Shown: in pieces, positions 26,739-35,882 of the stretch
Position numbering within the stretch: position 1 is the stretch's first letter
Layout of the letters: each line of letters starts with the position of its first letter
Assembly: GCF_016702655.1 (NCBI RefSeq)
Contig: NZ_JADJDO010000009.1
Coordinates: 186,001-250,000, forward strand
Length of the DNA: 64,000 nucleotides
DNA from: Ideonella sp.
GTDB taxonomy: Bacteria > Pseudomonadota > Gammaproteobacteria > Burkholderiales > Burkholderiaceae_C
Reading direction: 5' to 3'
Notes under the pieces: generated by a model
Told to the model about the DNA's origin: nothing
Databases searched by the model: none
What the model saw: only the letters and a program-made list of their open reading frames with translations
Made by a program: the position numbers and the translations under genes

Positions 26739-27607
26739 CACGAGGCCTTCGGCGCCAGCGCCGTCCACACCGGCGTGAGCCCGCCCTGCAACTCGGGCAG
26801 GCTGCCGAGGTCGTAGCGGCTCTCCCCGGGGGCGTGGAAGTCCGACCCGCGTGACGCGAGCAGGCCGAATTCCTGCGCCAGCGCGGCGACCCTGGCCGCG
26901 TCGGCGCGCGAGTGGCTGCCAGTCACGACCTCGACGCCCTGCCCACCGTGGGCCTTGAACTCGGAGAACAACGCGTACTCCTCGTTGACGCTGAACCGAT
27001 AGCGCGCCGGATGCGCGATCACCGCCACGCCGCCGGCGCTCGTGATCCAGCCCACCGCATCGCCGAGCGCGGCCCAGCGGTGCGGCACATAGCCCGGCCG
27101 GCCATCGACGAGGTAGCGTCGAAACACCTCGTGCGGGCTGGCGCAGACCCCCGTCTCGACAAGATGACGCGCGAAATGCGTGCGCGAGATCAGCGCCGGG
27201 TTGCCGGCATGGCGCAGCGCACCCTCGAAGCTGCCCGCTATGCCGGCCCGCGCCAGACCGTTCGCCATCTCGCGCGCACGCTGCTCGCGGCCGCCGCGCG
27301 TGGAGGCCAGGCCGGCAGTGAGCGCGGCATCGTCGATGTCGAAGCCGAGGCCGACGACGTGCACGGTCTCGCCGGCGAAGGTGACCGAGATCTCGACCCC
27401 GCTCACCCAGGGCAGGCCGACGGTGGCTGCCGCAGCGCGCGCACGCGCCTGGCCACCCAGTTCGTCATGATCGGTCAGGGCCCAGAGTTCGACGCCGCCC
27501 GCCTTGGCGCGCTGGGCAAGCGCTTCAGGTTCGAGCGTTCCGTCCGAGACGACCGAATGGCAGTGCAGGTCGGCGTTGAGCAAGGCAGGCCGGCGCGGCG
27601 ACGACAT
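26711..27607 (-). CDS. rnm: PHP-domain phosphoesterase, RNase AM/YciV-like
   Basis: The 298-residue PHP-fold metalloenzyme shows all metal-site motifs: DLHCHSVVSDGTL, ALTDHDELGG, GVEISVTF, AVIAHPARYRFS and SRGSDFHAPGE. This subgroup (E. coli YciV, also called TrpH) has 5'-3' exonuclease activity on short RNAs and 5' ends of rRNA, and hydrolyses 3',5'-nucleoside bisphosphates. It lies nine bases downstream of the RNase R gene on the same strand, which agrees with a role in RNA turnover. The start at 27607 is well supported by the family N-terminus. Confidence 0.85.
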   Translation of the reverse strand: MSSPRRPALLNADLHCHSVVSDGTLEPEALAQRAKAGGVELWALTDHDELGGQARARAAAATVGLPWVSGVEISVTFAGETVHVVGLGFDIDDAALTAGLASTRGGREQRAREMANGLARAGIAGSFEGALRHAGNPALISRTHFARHLVETGVCASPHEVFRRYLVDGRPGYVPHRWAALGDAVGWITSAGGVAVIAHPARYRFSVNEEYALFSEFKAHGGQGVEVVTGSHSRADAARVAALAQEFGLLASRGSDFHAPGESRYDLGSLPELQGGLTPVWTALAPKASCYSAADGPT

Positions 27608-27615
27608 TGCCAGGC

Positions 27616-29796
27616 TCAGCGCCGCCGCGCCAGCTTGCCCGGCGCGCCGGTGCGCGGCATCGGCCTGCCGGTGCCGCGTGCGGTCTTGGCCGCACCGGCG
27701 CGGCCCTTGGCGCCAGCCTTGACGGCCCGGTCGGCACGCTTGACCTCGGCAAGCTCGCCTACTGCGCCCTGCGCCTCGCTGGCGGGGCCGAACTTGTCGC
27801 GCCGCGCGCGCGCCAGCAACGCGTCTTCATCGCCATCGGCCACCATGCGGAAGTCGATCTTGCGCCCGTCGAGGTCGACCCGGCTGACCTGCACCCGCAC
27901 CCGCGAGCCCACGGTGTAGCGCACGCCGGAGCGCTCGCCGCGCAGCTCCTGGCGCACCTCGTCGAAGCGGAAATACTCACCACCGAGCTCGGTGATGTGC
28001 ACGAGGCCTTCGACGTACAAGCCGTCGAGTTGCACGAACAGGCCGAAGCTCGTTGCCGCGCTGACCGTGCCGCCGAACTCCTCGCCTAGGTGCTCGCGCA
28101 TGTAGCGGCACTTGAGCCAGGCCTCGACGTCGCGCGAGGCCTCGTCGGCGCGGCGCTCGTTGGCGCTGCAATGCGCGCCGGCGACCTCCCACTGCTCCTC
28201 TTCGGCACCGACGCTGCGGCGCGCCTTGCCCGCGGCCTCAGTCACGCCGCTGATCAGCGAGTAGCGCATGCCGGTCAGCAGCGCCTTGATGACGCGGTGC
28301 ACCAGCAGGTCGGGATAGCGCCGGATCGGGCTCGTGAAGTGGGTGTAGGCCGGATAGGCGAGGCCGAAGTGGCCCGCGTTGGCGCCGGTGTAGACCGCCT
28401 GCTGCATCGAGCGCAGCAGCATCATGTGGATCTGCTGTGCGTCGGCCCGGCCGGCGGTGGCGGCGGCGATGCTCTGGTACTCGCCGGGCTTGGGGTCGTC
28501 GCTGATCGACAGCCCCAGGCCGAGCGCCTTGAGGTAGTTCTGCAGCAGCGTGCGCTTCTCCGGCGTCGGGCCCTCGTGCACGCGGTACAGCGCCGGATGC
28601 TTGGCGCGATCGATGAAGTCGGCCGAACACACGTTGGCGGCGAGCATCGCCTCCTCGATCAGCTTGTGGGCCTCGGTGCGCGTGCGCGGAACGATCTTCT
28701 CGATGTGGCCGTTCTCGTCGCAGACGATCTGCGTCTCGGTGGTCTCGAAGTCGATCGCACCGCGGCGCGTGCGCTCCTTGAGCAACGCGCGGTAGGCCTC
28801 GTTCAGATTCAACAGGTGGGGCACGAGCTCGCTGCGCCGGGCCGCCTCGGGCCCGCGCGTGTTGGCGAGAATGGCAGCGACCTCGTTGTAGGTGAAGCGC
28901 GCGTGCGAGCAGATCACCGCCGGGTAGAACTGGTAGGCCTCGATCTCGCCGCTCGCGCTGACGACCATGTCGCACACCATCGCGAGGCGATCCTCGTTCG
29001 GATTGAGCGAGCACAGCCCGTTGGAGAGCTTCTCGGGCAGCATCGGGATCACGCGGCGCGGAAAGTAGACCGAGGTCGCGCGCTCGTAGGCGTCTGCGTC
29101 GATCGGCTCGCCGGGCTTGACGTAGTGGCTCACGTCGGCGATCGCGACCACGAGGCGCCAGCCCTCTTTGGCCGTCTTGCCGCGGCCGTGCTTGAACGGC
29201 TCGGCGTACACCGCGTCGTCGAAGTCGCGCGCGTCCTCGCCATCGATCGTGACCAACGCCACGTCGGAAAGGTCGATGCGGCCCTTGCGGTCGACGGGGC
29301 GGATCTTGTCGGGCAACTCGCCGGCCTGGGCCAGCGTCTCGGGCGAGAAGCGGTGCGGCACCTCGTACTTGCGCACCGCGATCTCGATCTCCATGCCCGG
29401 ATCGTCGATCTCGCCCAGGACCTCGGTCACGCGGCCCATCGGCTGCGAGTACAGCGACGGCGGCTCGATCAGCTCGATCGCGACCACCTGGCCGACGGCC
29501 GCGTTGGCGAGACCGTTCTTGGGCACCATGATGTCCTGGCCGTAGCGCTTGTCCTCGGGTGCGACGAGCCAGATGCCGGCCTCGTGCAGCAGCCGGCCGA
29601 TGATCGGTGCCTTGCGCCGCTCGAGGATCTCGAGCACGCGCCCCTCGGGCCGGCCCTTGCGGTCGTAGCGCACGATGCGCACGCGCACCCGGTCGCGGTG
29701 CATCACGGCGCGCATTTCCTGCGGCGAGAGGTAGATGTCGGGCGCGCGGTCGTCGCGCTGCAGGAAGCCGTGGCCGTCGCGGTGCCCGGCGATCAC
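27616..29796 (-). CDS. rnr: Ribonuclease R
   Basis: This is a 3'-5' exoribonuclease of the RNB family for structured RNA. The cold-shock domain starts at GHRDGHGFLQRDD. The RNB domain has the metal-binding aspartates in VTIDGEDARDFDDAVYAE and continues to HFTSPIRRYPDLLVHRVI, followed by an S1 domain (GGTVSAATSFGLFVQLDGLYVEGLVH) and a basic Lys/Arg/Ala tail. The open frame runs on to a GTG at 29922, but that codon lies inside tRNA-Leu. No ATG, GTG or TTG occurs in frame between the tRNA and GTG 29796, so that GTG is taken as the start with low certainty. The N-terminal helix-turn-helix domain usual in RNase R is absent. Confidence 0.85.
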   Translation of the reverse strand: MIAGHRDGHGFLQRDDRAPDIYLSPQEMRAVMHRDRVRVRIVRYDRKGRPEGRVLEILERRKAPIIGRLLHEAGIWLVAPEDKRYGQDIMVPKNGLANAAVGQVVAIELIEPPSLYSQPMGRVTEVLGEIDDPGMEIEIAVRKYEVPHRFSPETLAQAGELPDKIRPVDRKGRIDLSDVALVTIDGEDARDFDDAVYAEPFKHGRGKTAKEGWRLVVAIADVSHYVKPGEPIDADAYERATSVYFPRRVIPMLPEKLSNGLCSLNPNEDRLAMVCDMVVSASGEIEAYQFYPAVICSHARFTYNEVAAILANTRGPEAARRSELVPHLLNLNEAYRALLKERTRRGAIDFETTETQIVCDENGHIEKIVPRTRTEAHKLIEEAMLAANVCSADFIDRAKHPALYRVHEGPTPEKRTLLQNYLKALGLGLSISDDPKPGEYQSIAAATAGRADAQQIHMMLLRSMQQAVYTGANAGHFGLAYPAYTHFTSPIRRYPDLLVHRVIKALLTGMRYSLISGVTEAAGKARRSVGAEEEQWEVAGAHCSANERRADEASRDVEAWLKCRYMREHLGEEFGGTVSAATSFGLFVQLDGLYVEGLVHITELGGEYFRFDEVRQELRGERSGVRYTVGSRVRVQVSRVDLDGRKIDFRMVADGDEDALLARARRDKFGPASEAQGAVGELAEVKRADRAVKAGAKGRAGAAKTARGTGRPMPRTGAPGKLARRR

Positions 29797-29894
29797 GCCG
29801 TCGACTTCGCTCAGCAGGGCCGCGCCTGCGGCAGGGGGTGTAGCGGGGATGGAATGCTTGATGACGATGATAGAATCCTTGACGTTCCTGAGAT

Positions 29895-29979
<85 letters not shown>

Positions 29980-29985
29980 AAGCAC

Positions 29986-30014
29986 AAGGCCGCAGTATGC
30001 GGCCTTTTGTTTTG
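29986..30014 (+). terminator. Rho-independent terminator after tRNA-Leu
   Basis: AAGGCCGCA and TGCGGCCTT form a nine-pair stem with loop GTA, followed by TTGTTTT. It is placed directly after the tRNA. A copy with the same core lies at 30217-30245. Confidence 0.88.
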
Positions 30015-30216
30015 GGGCCCGGGAGCACAGTCCCTGCGGACTGTGCGCAAGGGACTCGAAAGGCCCGGCTTGCAAGCCGGGCCGGGGTCGCGGGACGTGA
30101 CCGAGTCCACCCTGGGCACCAAGTCTGGACCGAGCGAGTCCCTGCGGACTCGCGAGTGCCTGACTTGGGCCAAGGCCCTCCGGGCCGCGGCAGTTCAGGT
30201 ACCGCTCCGCTTGCAC
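30015..30216. repeat. Hairpin-rich spacer with partial tRNA 3' end copy
   Basis: Three strong hairpins stand in about 140 bases: 30025-30046 (GCACAGTCC/GGACTGTGC), 30062-30083 (a perfect 22-base palindrome around GCTTGCAAGC) and 30134-30153 (GCGAGTCC/GGACTCGC). The first and third share the core AGTCCCTGCGGACT. At 30102-30121, CGAGTCCACCCTGGGCACCA repeats the T-loop/acceptor/CCA end of tRNA-Leu with few changes. No gene is seen. Confidence 0.75.
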
Positions 30217-30245
30217 AAGGCCGCAGTATGCGGCCTTTTGTTTTT
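30217..30245 (+). terminator. Second copy of the tRNA-Leu terminator
   Basis: The same AAGGCCGCA-GTA-TGCGGCC stem with TTTTGTTTTT recurs 231 bases after the first copy. Flanking CACAAGG and GGGGC match too, so about 37 bases are duplicated. Its stem also lies just past the end of the convergent phosphoribosyltransferase gene and could stop transcription from that side. Confidence 0.8.
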
Positions 30246-30283
30246 GGGGCGTCGGCAACGCGTGCTGGCGCAGCGTGCCGTGT

Positions 30284-30805
30284 TCAGATGGCGAACTTCT
30301 TGGCGAGCAGCGCCGGCCGGAGTTCGTCGTATTCCTCGAAGGGCTGGTGGATCCACGGGCTCGTCGGCAGCATCTCGACGAAGTAGTCGGGGATGTAGGA
30401 CGACACGCCCTTGGTCCAAATGACGGCCGAGCGCAGTTCGCTGATCGACGGCATGCCGCGCAGGCGTTCGACCACCGCCTTGAGGGTGACGCCCGAGTCC
30501 GCGAGGTCGTCGACGAGCAGCACGCGCCCGGCGAGTTCGCCCTTGGGCAGCGTGATGTACTTGGCGATGTCGAGGCGCCCCTGGATCGTCCCCGCCTCGG
30601 CGCGGTAGGAACTCGTCGACATGATCCCGAGCGGCTTGTCGAACACGCGCGAGAGCACGTCGCCGGGGCGCATGCCGCCGCGTGCGAGGCACAGGATCTG
30701 GTCGAACTCCCAGCCCGATGCGCTGACCTTGAGCGCGAGGCGCTCGATCAGCATGTGGTAGTCGTCCCAGGATACGTAGAGATGCTTGCCGTCGTCTGTC
30801 AGCAT
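30284..30805 (-). CDS. Phosphoribosyltransferase (hypoxanthine/xanthine type)
   Basis: The 173-residue type I PRTase has the PRPP-binding loop RVLLVDDLADSGVTL and the upstream LCLARGGMRPGDVL. It transfers a phosphoribosyl group from PRPP, most likely to a purine base, though the exact base cannot be told. The C-terminus (YFVEMLPTSPWIHQPFEEYDEL) is typical of the small bacterial and archaeal subgroup near purA. It follows purA by 21 bases on the same strand and probably shares its transcript, so purine salvage joins purine synthesis here. Confidence 0.9.
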   Translation of the reverse strand: MLTDDGKHLYVSWDDYHMLIERLALKVSASGWEFDQILCLARGGMRPGDVLSRVFDKPLGIMSTSSYRAEAGTIQGRLDIAKYITLPKGELAGRVLLVDDLADSGVTLKAVVERLRGMPSISELRSAVIWTKGVSSYIPDYFVEMLPTSPWIHQPFEEYDELRPALLAKKFAI

Positions 30806-30826
30806 GGGGGCTCCGATGCGGGGAGT

Positions 30827-32170
30827 TCAAGCGGTGTAGGGGTGGCGCAGCACGATCGTGTGCTCGCGATCGGGGCCGGTCGAGATCATCGCGATTGGCG
30901 CGCCGATGAAGGCCTCGATGCGCTCGAGGTAGCGGCGCGCGTTGAGCGGCAGCGCATCCCATTCGGTGATGCCGAAGGTCGAGCCCTCCCAACCTGGGAA
31001 GTTGTCGTAGACCGGCACGCAGGCATCGATCTCGTCGGCGTCCAACGGCAGGATGTCGACGCGCCGGCCGCCGAGTTCGTAGCCGGTGCAGACCTTGATC
31101 TCGGGCAGGCCGTCGAGCACGTCGAGCTTGGTGATGCACAGGCCCGAGATGCCGTTGATGATGATCGAGCGCTTGAGCAGCGCCGCGTCGAGCCAGCCGC
31201 AGCGGCGCGGCCGGCCGGTCACGGTGCCGCGCTCCTGGCCCACGGTCGAGAGATGGTGGCCGACCGTGCCCGGCTCGTCCATTGCGAGTTCGGTCGGGAA
31301 CGGCCCCGAGCCGACGCGCGTCGTGTAGGCCTTGGTGATGCCGAGCACGTAGTGCAGCATGTCGGGCCCGACGCCCGAGCCTGCCGCCGCGTTGCCGGCC
31401 ACGCAGTTGCTCGACGTCACGTACGGATAGGTGCCGTGGTCGATGTCGAGCAACGTGCCCTGCGCGCCCTCGAACAGGATGTTGGCGCCGCCCGCCTGCG
31501 CCCGGTGGATCATGTAGCCCACGTCGGCGAGCATCGGCTTCAGCGCCTCGGCAGCGCGCATCGCAAGCTCGAAGATCGGCTCGAAGGCAAGCGCCTCGGC
31601 GCGCAGGTAGCCCGTCAGTGAAGCGTTGTGCAGGTCCAGCAGTTCGCGCAGCTTGCCTGCAAAGCGCCCGGGGTGCTTCAGGTCCTGCACGCGCAGCGCG
31701 CGCCGTGCGACCTTGTCTTCGTAGGCCGGGCCGATGCCCTTGCCGGTGGTGCCGATCTTGCCGGCGCCGCTCTCCTCGCGCAGCGCCTCGCGCGCCTTGT
31801 CGAGCGCGACGTGGATCGGCAGGATCAGCGGGCACGACTCGCTGATGAAGAGGCGCGAGCGCACCTCGACGCCGATCGCCTCGAGGCGCTCGATCTCGGC
31901 CAGCAAATGCACCGGGTCGACGACGACGCCGTTGCCGATGTAGCAGGCCACGCCTTCGCGCATGATGCCCGACGGGATCAGTTGCAGCGCCGTCTTCACG
32001 CCCTTGATGACGAGCGTGTGGCCGGCGTTGTGCCCGCCCTGGAAGCGCACCACGCCCTGCGCATGGTCGGTCAGCCAGTCGACGACCTTGCCCTTGCCCT
32101 CGTCGCCCCATTGCGTTCCGACGACGACGACGTTGCGGCCGCCGCGCCGGCCCTTGCCTGCATCACTCAT
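30827..32170 (-). CDS. purA: Adenylosuccinate synthetase
   Basis: This 447-residue GTP-dependent enzyme joins IMP and aspartate in the first committed step to AMP. Motifs are VVVGTQWGDEGKGKVVDWLTD with the catalytic Asp/Lys, GHNAGHTLVI with the catalytic His, GTTGKGIGPAYEDK, FEGAQGTLLDIDHGTYPYVTSSN and VTGRPRRCGWLDA. The length fits the family. It is in the usual Burkholderiales position between hisZ and the phosphoribosyltransferase gene, 18 bases after hisZ. Confidence 0.97.
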   Translation of the reverse strand: MSDAGKGRRGGRNVVVVGTQWGDEGKGKVVDWLTDHAQGVVRFQGGHNAGHTLVIKGVKTALQLIPSGIMREGVACYIGNGVVVDPVHLLAEIERLEAIGVEVRSRLFISESCPLILPIHVALDKAREALREESGAGKIGTTGKGIGPAYEDKVARRALRVQDLKHPGRFAGKLRELLDLHNASLTGYLRAEALAFEPIFELAMRAAEALKPMLADVGYMIHRAQAGGANILFEGAQGTLLDIDHGTYPYVTSSNCVAGNAAAGSGVGPDMLHYVLGITKAYTTRVGSGPFPTELAMDEPGTVGHHLSTVGQERGTVTGRPRRCGWLDAALLKRSIIINGISGLCITKLDVLDGLPEIKVCTGYELGGRRVDILPLDADEIDACVPVYDNFPGWEGSTFGITEWDALPLNARRYLERIEAFIGAPIAMISTGPDREHTIVLRHPYTA

Positions 32171-32188
32171 GGTTCCAGCCCGACTCCG

Positions 32189-33370
32189 TCATGCCTGCGC
32201 CCTGCCTCGCAGTGCGCGCACTGTCCATTGCCCCGCCACCGCGACGAGCTCGCGGTCGCACTCGAATTCCTGCCCCTCGTGCTCGTGACCGGGTAGCACG
32301 CAGACGACCGACTCGCCCTGCGCGCGCAGGGCGCGCACCGCCGCACGCAGCGCTGCATCCTCGCCCCACGGCGCGCGCACTGCGCCCGGCATCGCGCTGC
32401 GGCGCGCGTGCGTCGCCAGCTCCTTCACGTCAAGGCTGAAGCCCACCGCAGGCCGGTTGCGGCCGAACACCGCGCCGACCTCGTCATAGCGGCCGCCGCG
32501 CACCACGGCGTCGATGCCGCCTTCGGCATAGATCGCGAAGCGCACGCCGCTGTAGTAGGCATAGCCGCCCAGGTCGGCAAGATCGAAGCCGATGCGCGCC
32601 TGCGGATGCGCGTGGCGCAGGTGCGCGGCGAGCCAGGCCAGGTCGGCCAGCGCGGCCTGCACCTGCGGCTCGCGCGGCAGCACGTCGCGGGCGGCGGCAA
32701 TCACCTCCTCGCCACCGTACAGGCGCAGCATCGCCAGCAGCGCCGCGCGCGTCGGCTCGGCGAGGCCGGCGGCGAGTTGCCCGACGGCGCTCGCATCCTT
32801 GGACGCAAGCGCGTCGTGCAGCGCGGCGTTGGTCGCGGCGTCGGTGTGGGCGCCGGCGAGCACGCCGCGCAGGATGCGCGCATCGCCGAGGTCGACGGCG
32901 AGCCCCTGCACGCCTGCGCGCTGGAGCGCATCGAGCGCGAGCTCCTGCACCTCCAGGTCGGCCTCCAGTCCGGCATGGCCGTAGACCTCGGCACCGAACT
33001 GCAGCGGCTCGCGCGTCGCGCGCAGCCCCGAGGGCCGCGTGTGCAGCACCGGCCCGCAGTAGCACAGCCGTGCCACGCCGCGCCGGTTGAGCAGGTGGGC
33101 GTCGATGCGCGCGACCTGCGGCGTCGTGTCGGCGCGCACGCCGAGCGTGCGGCCGCTGAGCTGGTCGACGAGCTTGAAGGTCTTCAGGTCGAGCTCGCGC
33201 CCGGTGCCCGACAACAGCGACTCGAGGTGCTCGAGCAGCGGCGGCATCACGAGCTCGAAGCCGTAGCCGCGCGCGGCATCGAGCAGGTCGCGGCGCAACT
33301 CCTCGATGCGCCTGGCCTCGGCCGGCAGCACATCGCAGACATGCTCTGGAAGGAGCCAGGCTGACGACAT
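32189..33370 (-). CDS. hisZ: ATP phosphoribosyltransferase regulatory subunit
   Basis: This 393-residue HisRS-like protein lacks tRNA-synthetase activity and serves as the regulatory partner of short-form HisG in histidine synthesis. LLPEHVCDVLPAEARRIEELRRDLLDAARGYGFELVMPPLLE is the N-terminal class II start. RADTTPQVARIDAH and GLRATREPLQFGAEVYG represent motif 2, and VRGGRYDEVGAVFGRNRPAVGFSLDVKEL the end of the core. The anticodon-binding domain of HisS is missing. hisG is not in the window. Confidence 0.93.
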   Translation of the reverse strand: MSSAWLLPEHVCDVLPAEARRIEELRRDLLDAARGYGFELVMPPLLEHLESLLSGTGRELDLKTFKLVDQLSGRTLGVRADTTPQVARIDAHLLNRRGVARLCYCGPVLHTRPSGLRATREPLQFGAEVYGHAGLEADLEVQELALDALQRAGVQGLAVDLGDARILRGVLAGAHTDAATNAALHDALASKDASAVGQLAAGLAEPTRAALLAMLRLYGGEEVIAAARDVLPREPQVQAALADLAWLAAHLRHAHPQARIGFDLADLGGYAYYSGVRFAIYAEGGIDAVVRGGRYDEVGAVFGRNRPAVGFSLDVKELATHARRSAMPGAVRAPWGEDAALRAAVRALRAQGESVVCVLPGHEHEGQEFECDRELVAVAGQWTVRALRGRAQA

Positions 33371-33438
33371 CGACGAAGGTGCCGGCTGTTAAAAACGCGA
33401 TTGTACCGGTGCCCCTGCGCGCTCCCGCGCGCACGATC

Positions 33439-33627
33439 TCAAGGCCAGAAGAGGAGCAGCATCACGACGCCGGCGATCATGCTCGTCAGGCCGAGAAAGC
33501 GGATCTGGCCGTCGGTCATGCGCGTCGCGCGCTCGAACACGTTGCGCCACGACGACGGGCTCAGGAACGGCAGCACGCCCTCGACGACGAGCATCAGCGC
33601 GAACGCAGCGAGAAGGATCTCCCCCAA
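33439..33627 (-). CDS. DUF2065 family small membrane protein
   Basis: The 62-residue protein consists of two hydrophobic helices (ILLAAFALMLVVEGVLPFL and FLGLTSMIAGVVMLLLFW) around a conserved SPSSWRNVFERATRMTDGQIR loop. It lies 13 bases after hflC and is a constant companion of hflKC and hisZ/purA in beta- and gammaproteobacteria. Function is not established. Confidence 0.88.
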   Translation of the reverse strand: MGEILLAAFALMLVVEGVLPFLSPSSWRNVFERATRMTDGQIRFLGLTSMIAGVVMLLLFWP

Positions 33628-33640
33628 GGGGCCGGCTCCG

Positions 33641-34537
33641 TCACTTGCGCGGCGCCGCGGGCGCCGCTCCAGGCCCGCCGCTTCGCATGGCCTTGAAGAA
33701 GTCGCTGCCCGGATCGATCACCATCACGTCGGACTTGCTGCGAAAGCTCGCCCGATAGGCCTCCAGGCTGCGGTAGAACTGCGCGAACTGGGCGTCGCGG
33801 CCGAAGGCATCGGCGAACAGCGCCGACGCCTTGGCATCGCCCTCGCCCTTGACCTTCTGCGCATCGCGGTACGCCTCGGCGACGATCACCTCGCGCTGGC
33901 GATCGGCATCGGCGCGGATCTTCTCGCCCTCGGCAGCGCCGGTCGAGCGCAGCTCGTTGGCGACGCGCTTGCGCTCGGATTCCATGCGGCGGTAGATCGA
34001 GTCGGTGATGTTGGCCGAGAAGTCGACGCGCTTGATGCGCACGTCGATGATCTCGATGCCGAACGACTTGGCCTCGTCGGCGAGCCGGGCGCGCACGCCG
34101 TTCATCACGATCTCGCGCTCGGTCGCGAGCATGGCCTGCACGATGCGCTTGGTGACCTCTTCGTTGAACGCCGCCTGCACGATCGGCGTCAGCCGGTTCT
34201 CGACGTTGCGCATGTCGACGCCGTTGTTGCGGATGAACTGGCGTGCATCGACGATGCGCCACTTGAGCATCCAGTCGATCACCAGGCTCTTCTTCTCGGC
34301 GGTGAAGATGGGCCGGCTCTCCGGGCTGTCGAGGGTCTGGATGCGCCGGTCGAGGAAGACGACGTTCTGGAACGGGGGCGGCAACTTGACCTTGAGCCCG
34401 GGCTCGGTCACCACCTCCTTGATCTCGCCGAGCGCGTAGATCACCGCGAACTGGCGTTGATCGACGATGAACAGGGTCGAGAAAGCGATCATCAGCGCGA
34501 TGAGCACGGCGCCGACAGTCAGTCCGATGCGATTCAT
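33641..34537 (-). CDS. hflC: Protease modulator HflC
   Basis: This 298-residue SPFH/Band 7 protein has one N-terminal membrane helix (LTVGAVLIALMIAFSTLFIV) followed by the SPFH domain (VDQRQFAVIYALGEIKEVV) and a long helical region (FGIEIIDVRIKRVDFSANI, RMESERKRVANELRSTGAAEGEKIRADADRQ). HflC and HflK form a large periplasmic ring complex around the FtsH protease and restrain its activity. The ATG at 34537 gives the usual MNRIG N-terminus; an upstream GTG in the open frame would add residues not seen in the family. Confidence 0.95.
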   Translation of the reverse strand: MNRIGLTVGAVLIALMIAFSTLFIVDQRQFAVIYALGEIKEVVTEPGLKVKLPPPFQNVVFLDRRIQTLDSPESRPIFTAEKKSLVIDWMLKWRIVDARQFIRNNGVDMRNVENRLTPIVQAAFNEEVTKRIVQAMLATEREIVMNGVRARLADEAKSFGIEIIDVRIKRVDFSANITDSIYRRMESERKRVANELRSTGAAEGEKIRADADRQREVIVAEAYRDAQKVKGEGDAKASALFADAFGRDAQFAQFYRSLEAYRASFRSKSDVMVIDPGSDFFKAMRSGGPGAAPAAPRK

Positions 34538-34562
34538 GATGGGGGCGTCCTGGTGGCGGCGA

Positions 34563-35882
34563 TCAACGCCCGTCGCGATCGCGCGTGCGCTGGCCGTCAC
34601 GCGAGCGGATGTCGACCGCAGCCGCGGCAGGCACCGCCGGCTCGGCCGCCGCCGGCGCCGCCGCTGCCGGCGGGCTGTTGCCGCCTGCCTGCTGGAGCAG
34701 CTTGTCGAGCGGCAGGTAGAGCAGGTTGGAGTTGTTGCGGCTGTCGACCATCACCTTGCTCACGTTGGAGTAGATCTGCTGCATGGTGTCGATGTACATC
34801 CGGTCGCGGGTGACGGCGGGCGCCTTCTGGTACTCGGTGAGCACGCTCACGAAACGCTGCGCATCGCCCTGCGCCTGTGCGACGACGCGCGCCTTGTAGC
34901 CCTCGGCCTCTTCGCGCAACCGCGCTGCGGCGCCCTGCGCCTTGGGGATCACGTCGTTGGCGTAGGCCTGGCCCTCGTTCTTGGCCCGCTCGCGGTCGGC
35001 ACCGGCCTTGAACGCGTCGTCGAACGCCGCCTGCACCTGCTCGGGCGCCTGCACGCTCTGCAGGTTGACGTTGACGATCTGAATGCCCGCCTTGAGCCGG
35101 TCGAGCTGGTTTTGCACCGACTTGAGCAGCTCGGCCGCGATCGCGTCGCGCTGCTCGTACAGCACCGAGTCCATGTTGCTCTTGCCGACGATCTCGCGCA
35201 CCGCCGATTCGGCAGCGAGCACCACCGCCTCGTCGGGGTTGCGGTTCTCGAACAGGAATTCGCGCGCATCCTTGAGCCGGTACTGCACCGTGAGCCGGAT
35301 GTCGACGATATTCTCGTCGCGCGTGAGCATCGACGACTCGCGCAGCCCGGTGGCCTGCACGACCGTGTTGCGCCCCACTTCGGCGGTGCGCAACTGCGTG
35401 AACGGTACCGTCTCGTGGGCCTGGAACGGGTACGGGAAGCGCCAGTTGAAGCCCGCGCCGACGGTACTCGTGTACTTGCCGAACGAGGTCACGACGGCCT
35501 GCTGGCCCTCCTGCACGATGAAGAAGCCGCTGCCGAGCCAGATCAGCGCAACGACCCCGGCAACGAGGCCGACGCCAATGCCGGCGCTCTTCATGTCGGG
35601 CTGGAAGCGCGGCCCGCCACCCCCCCCGCCGCCGCCGTCGCCCGAGCCGTTATGACCCATGCGCGGCTGCGCCTTCTTGCCTCCGAACAGGCCACCGAGC
35701 TTGTTGTTGAAATCGCGCCAGAGCTCGTCGAGATCGGGCGGGCCATCGCCCTTGCCCGCACTGAAGATGCGCCCGCGCGCAGCGGCCGCCAGCCCGGCAA
35801 CCAGCGCGCGCGCCGAGACGGCAAATGACCGCCAGGGCGATGCGCCGCCGGTTGCGGCCGAGGAAACAGAGCTCATGGTCAT
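34563..35882 (-). CDS. hflK: FtsH protease activity modulator HflK
   Basis: The 439-residue partner of HflC starts with a cytoplasmic Gly-rich tail (SGDGGGGGGGGPRF), then one membrane helix (AGIGVGLVAGVVALIWLG), the SPFH domain (FIVQEGQQAVVTSFGKY, GFNWRFPYPFQAHETV) and the coiled-coil IVNVNLQSVQAPEQVQAAFDDAFKA. A Pro/Ala-rich C-terminus ends in charged residues. The ATG at 35882 overlaps the hflX stop (ATGA); a second ATG lies two codons later. hflC begins 25 bases downstream. Confidence 0.95.
   Translation of the reverse strand: MTMSSVSSAATGGASPWRSFAVSARALVAGLAAAARGRIFSAGKGDGPPDLDELWRDFNNKLGGLFGGKKAQPRMGHNGSGDGGGGGGGGPRFQPDMKSAGIGVGLVAGVVALIWLGSGFFIVQEGQQAVVTSFGKYTSTVGAGFNWRFPYPFQAHETVPFTQLRTAEVGRNTVVQATGLRESSMLTRDENIVDIRLTVQYRLKDAREFLFENRNPDEAVVLAAESAVREIVGKSNMDSVLYEQRDAIAAELLKSVQNQLDRLKAGIQIVNVNLQSVQAPEQVQAAFDDAFKAGADRERAKNEGQAYANDVIPKAQGAAARLREEAEGYKARVVAQAQGDAQRFVSVLTEYQKAPAVTRDRMYIDTMQQIYSNVSKVMVDSRNNSNLLYLPLDKLLQQAGGNSPPAAAAPAAAEPAVPAAAAVDIRSRDGQRTRDRDGR

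Noticed and set aside
22352..26854. Open frame of 1500 codons overlapping the efflux genes in another frame
   Set aside because: Arg/Ala/Gly-rich nonsense in the shadow of the adaptor and RND genes, which carry all family motifs.
30102..30121. Second tRNA-Leu gene
   Set aside because: Only the T-loop to CCA end is present; the 5' half, anticodon arm and pairing acceptor strand are missing.
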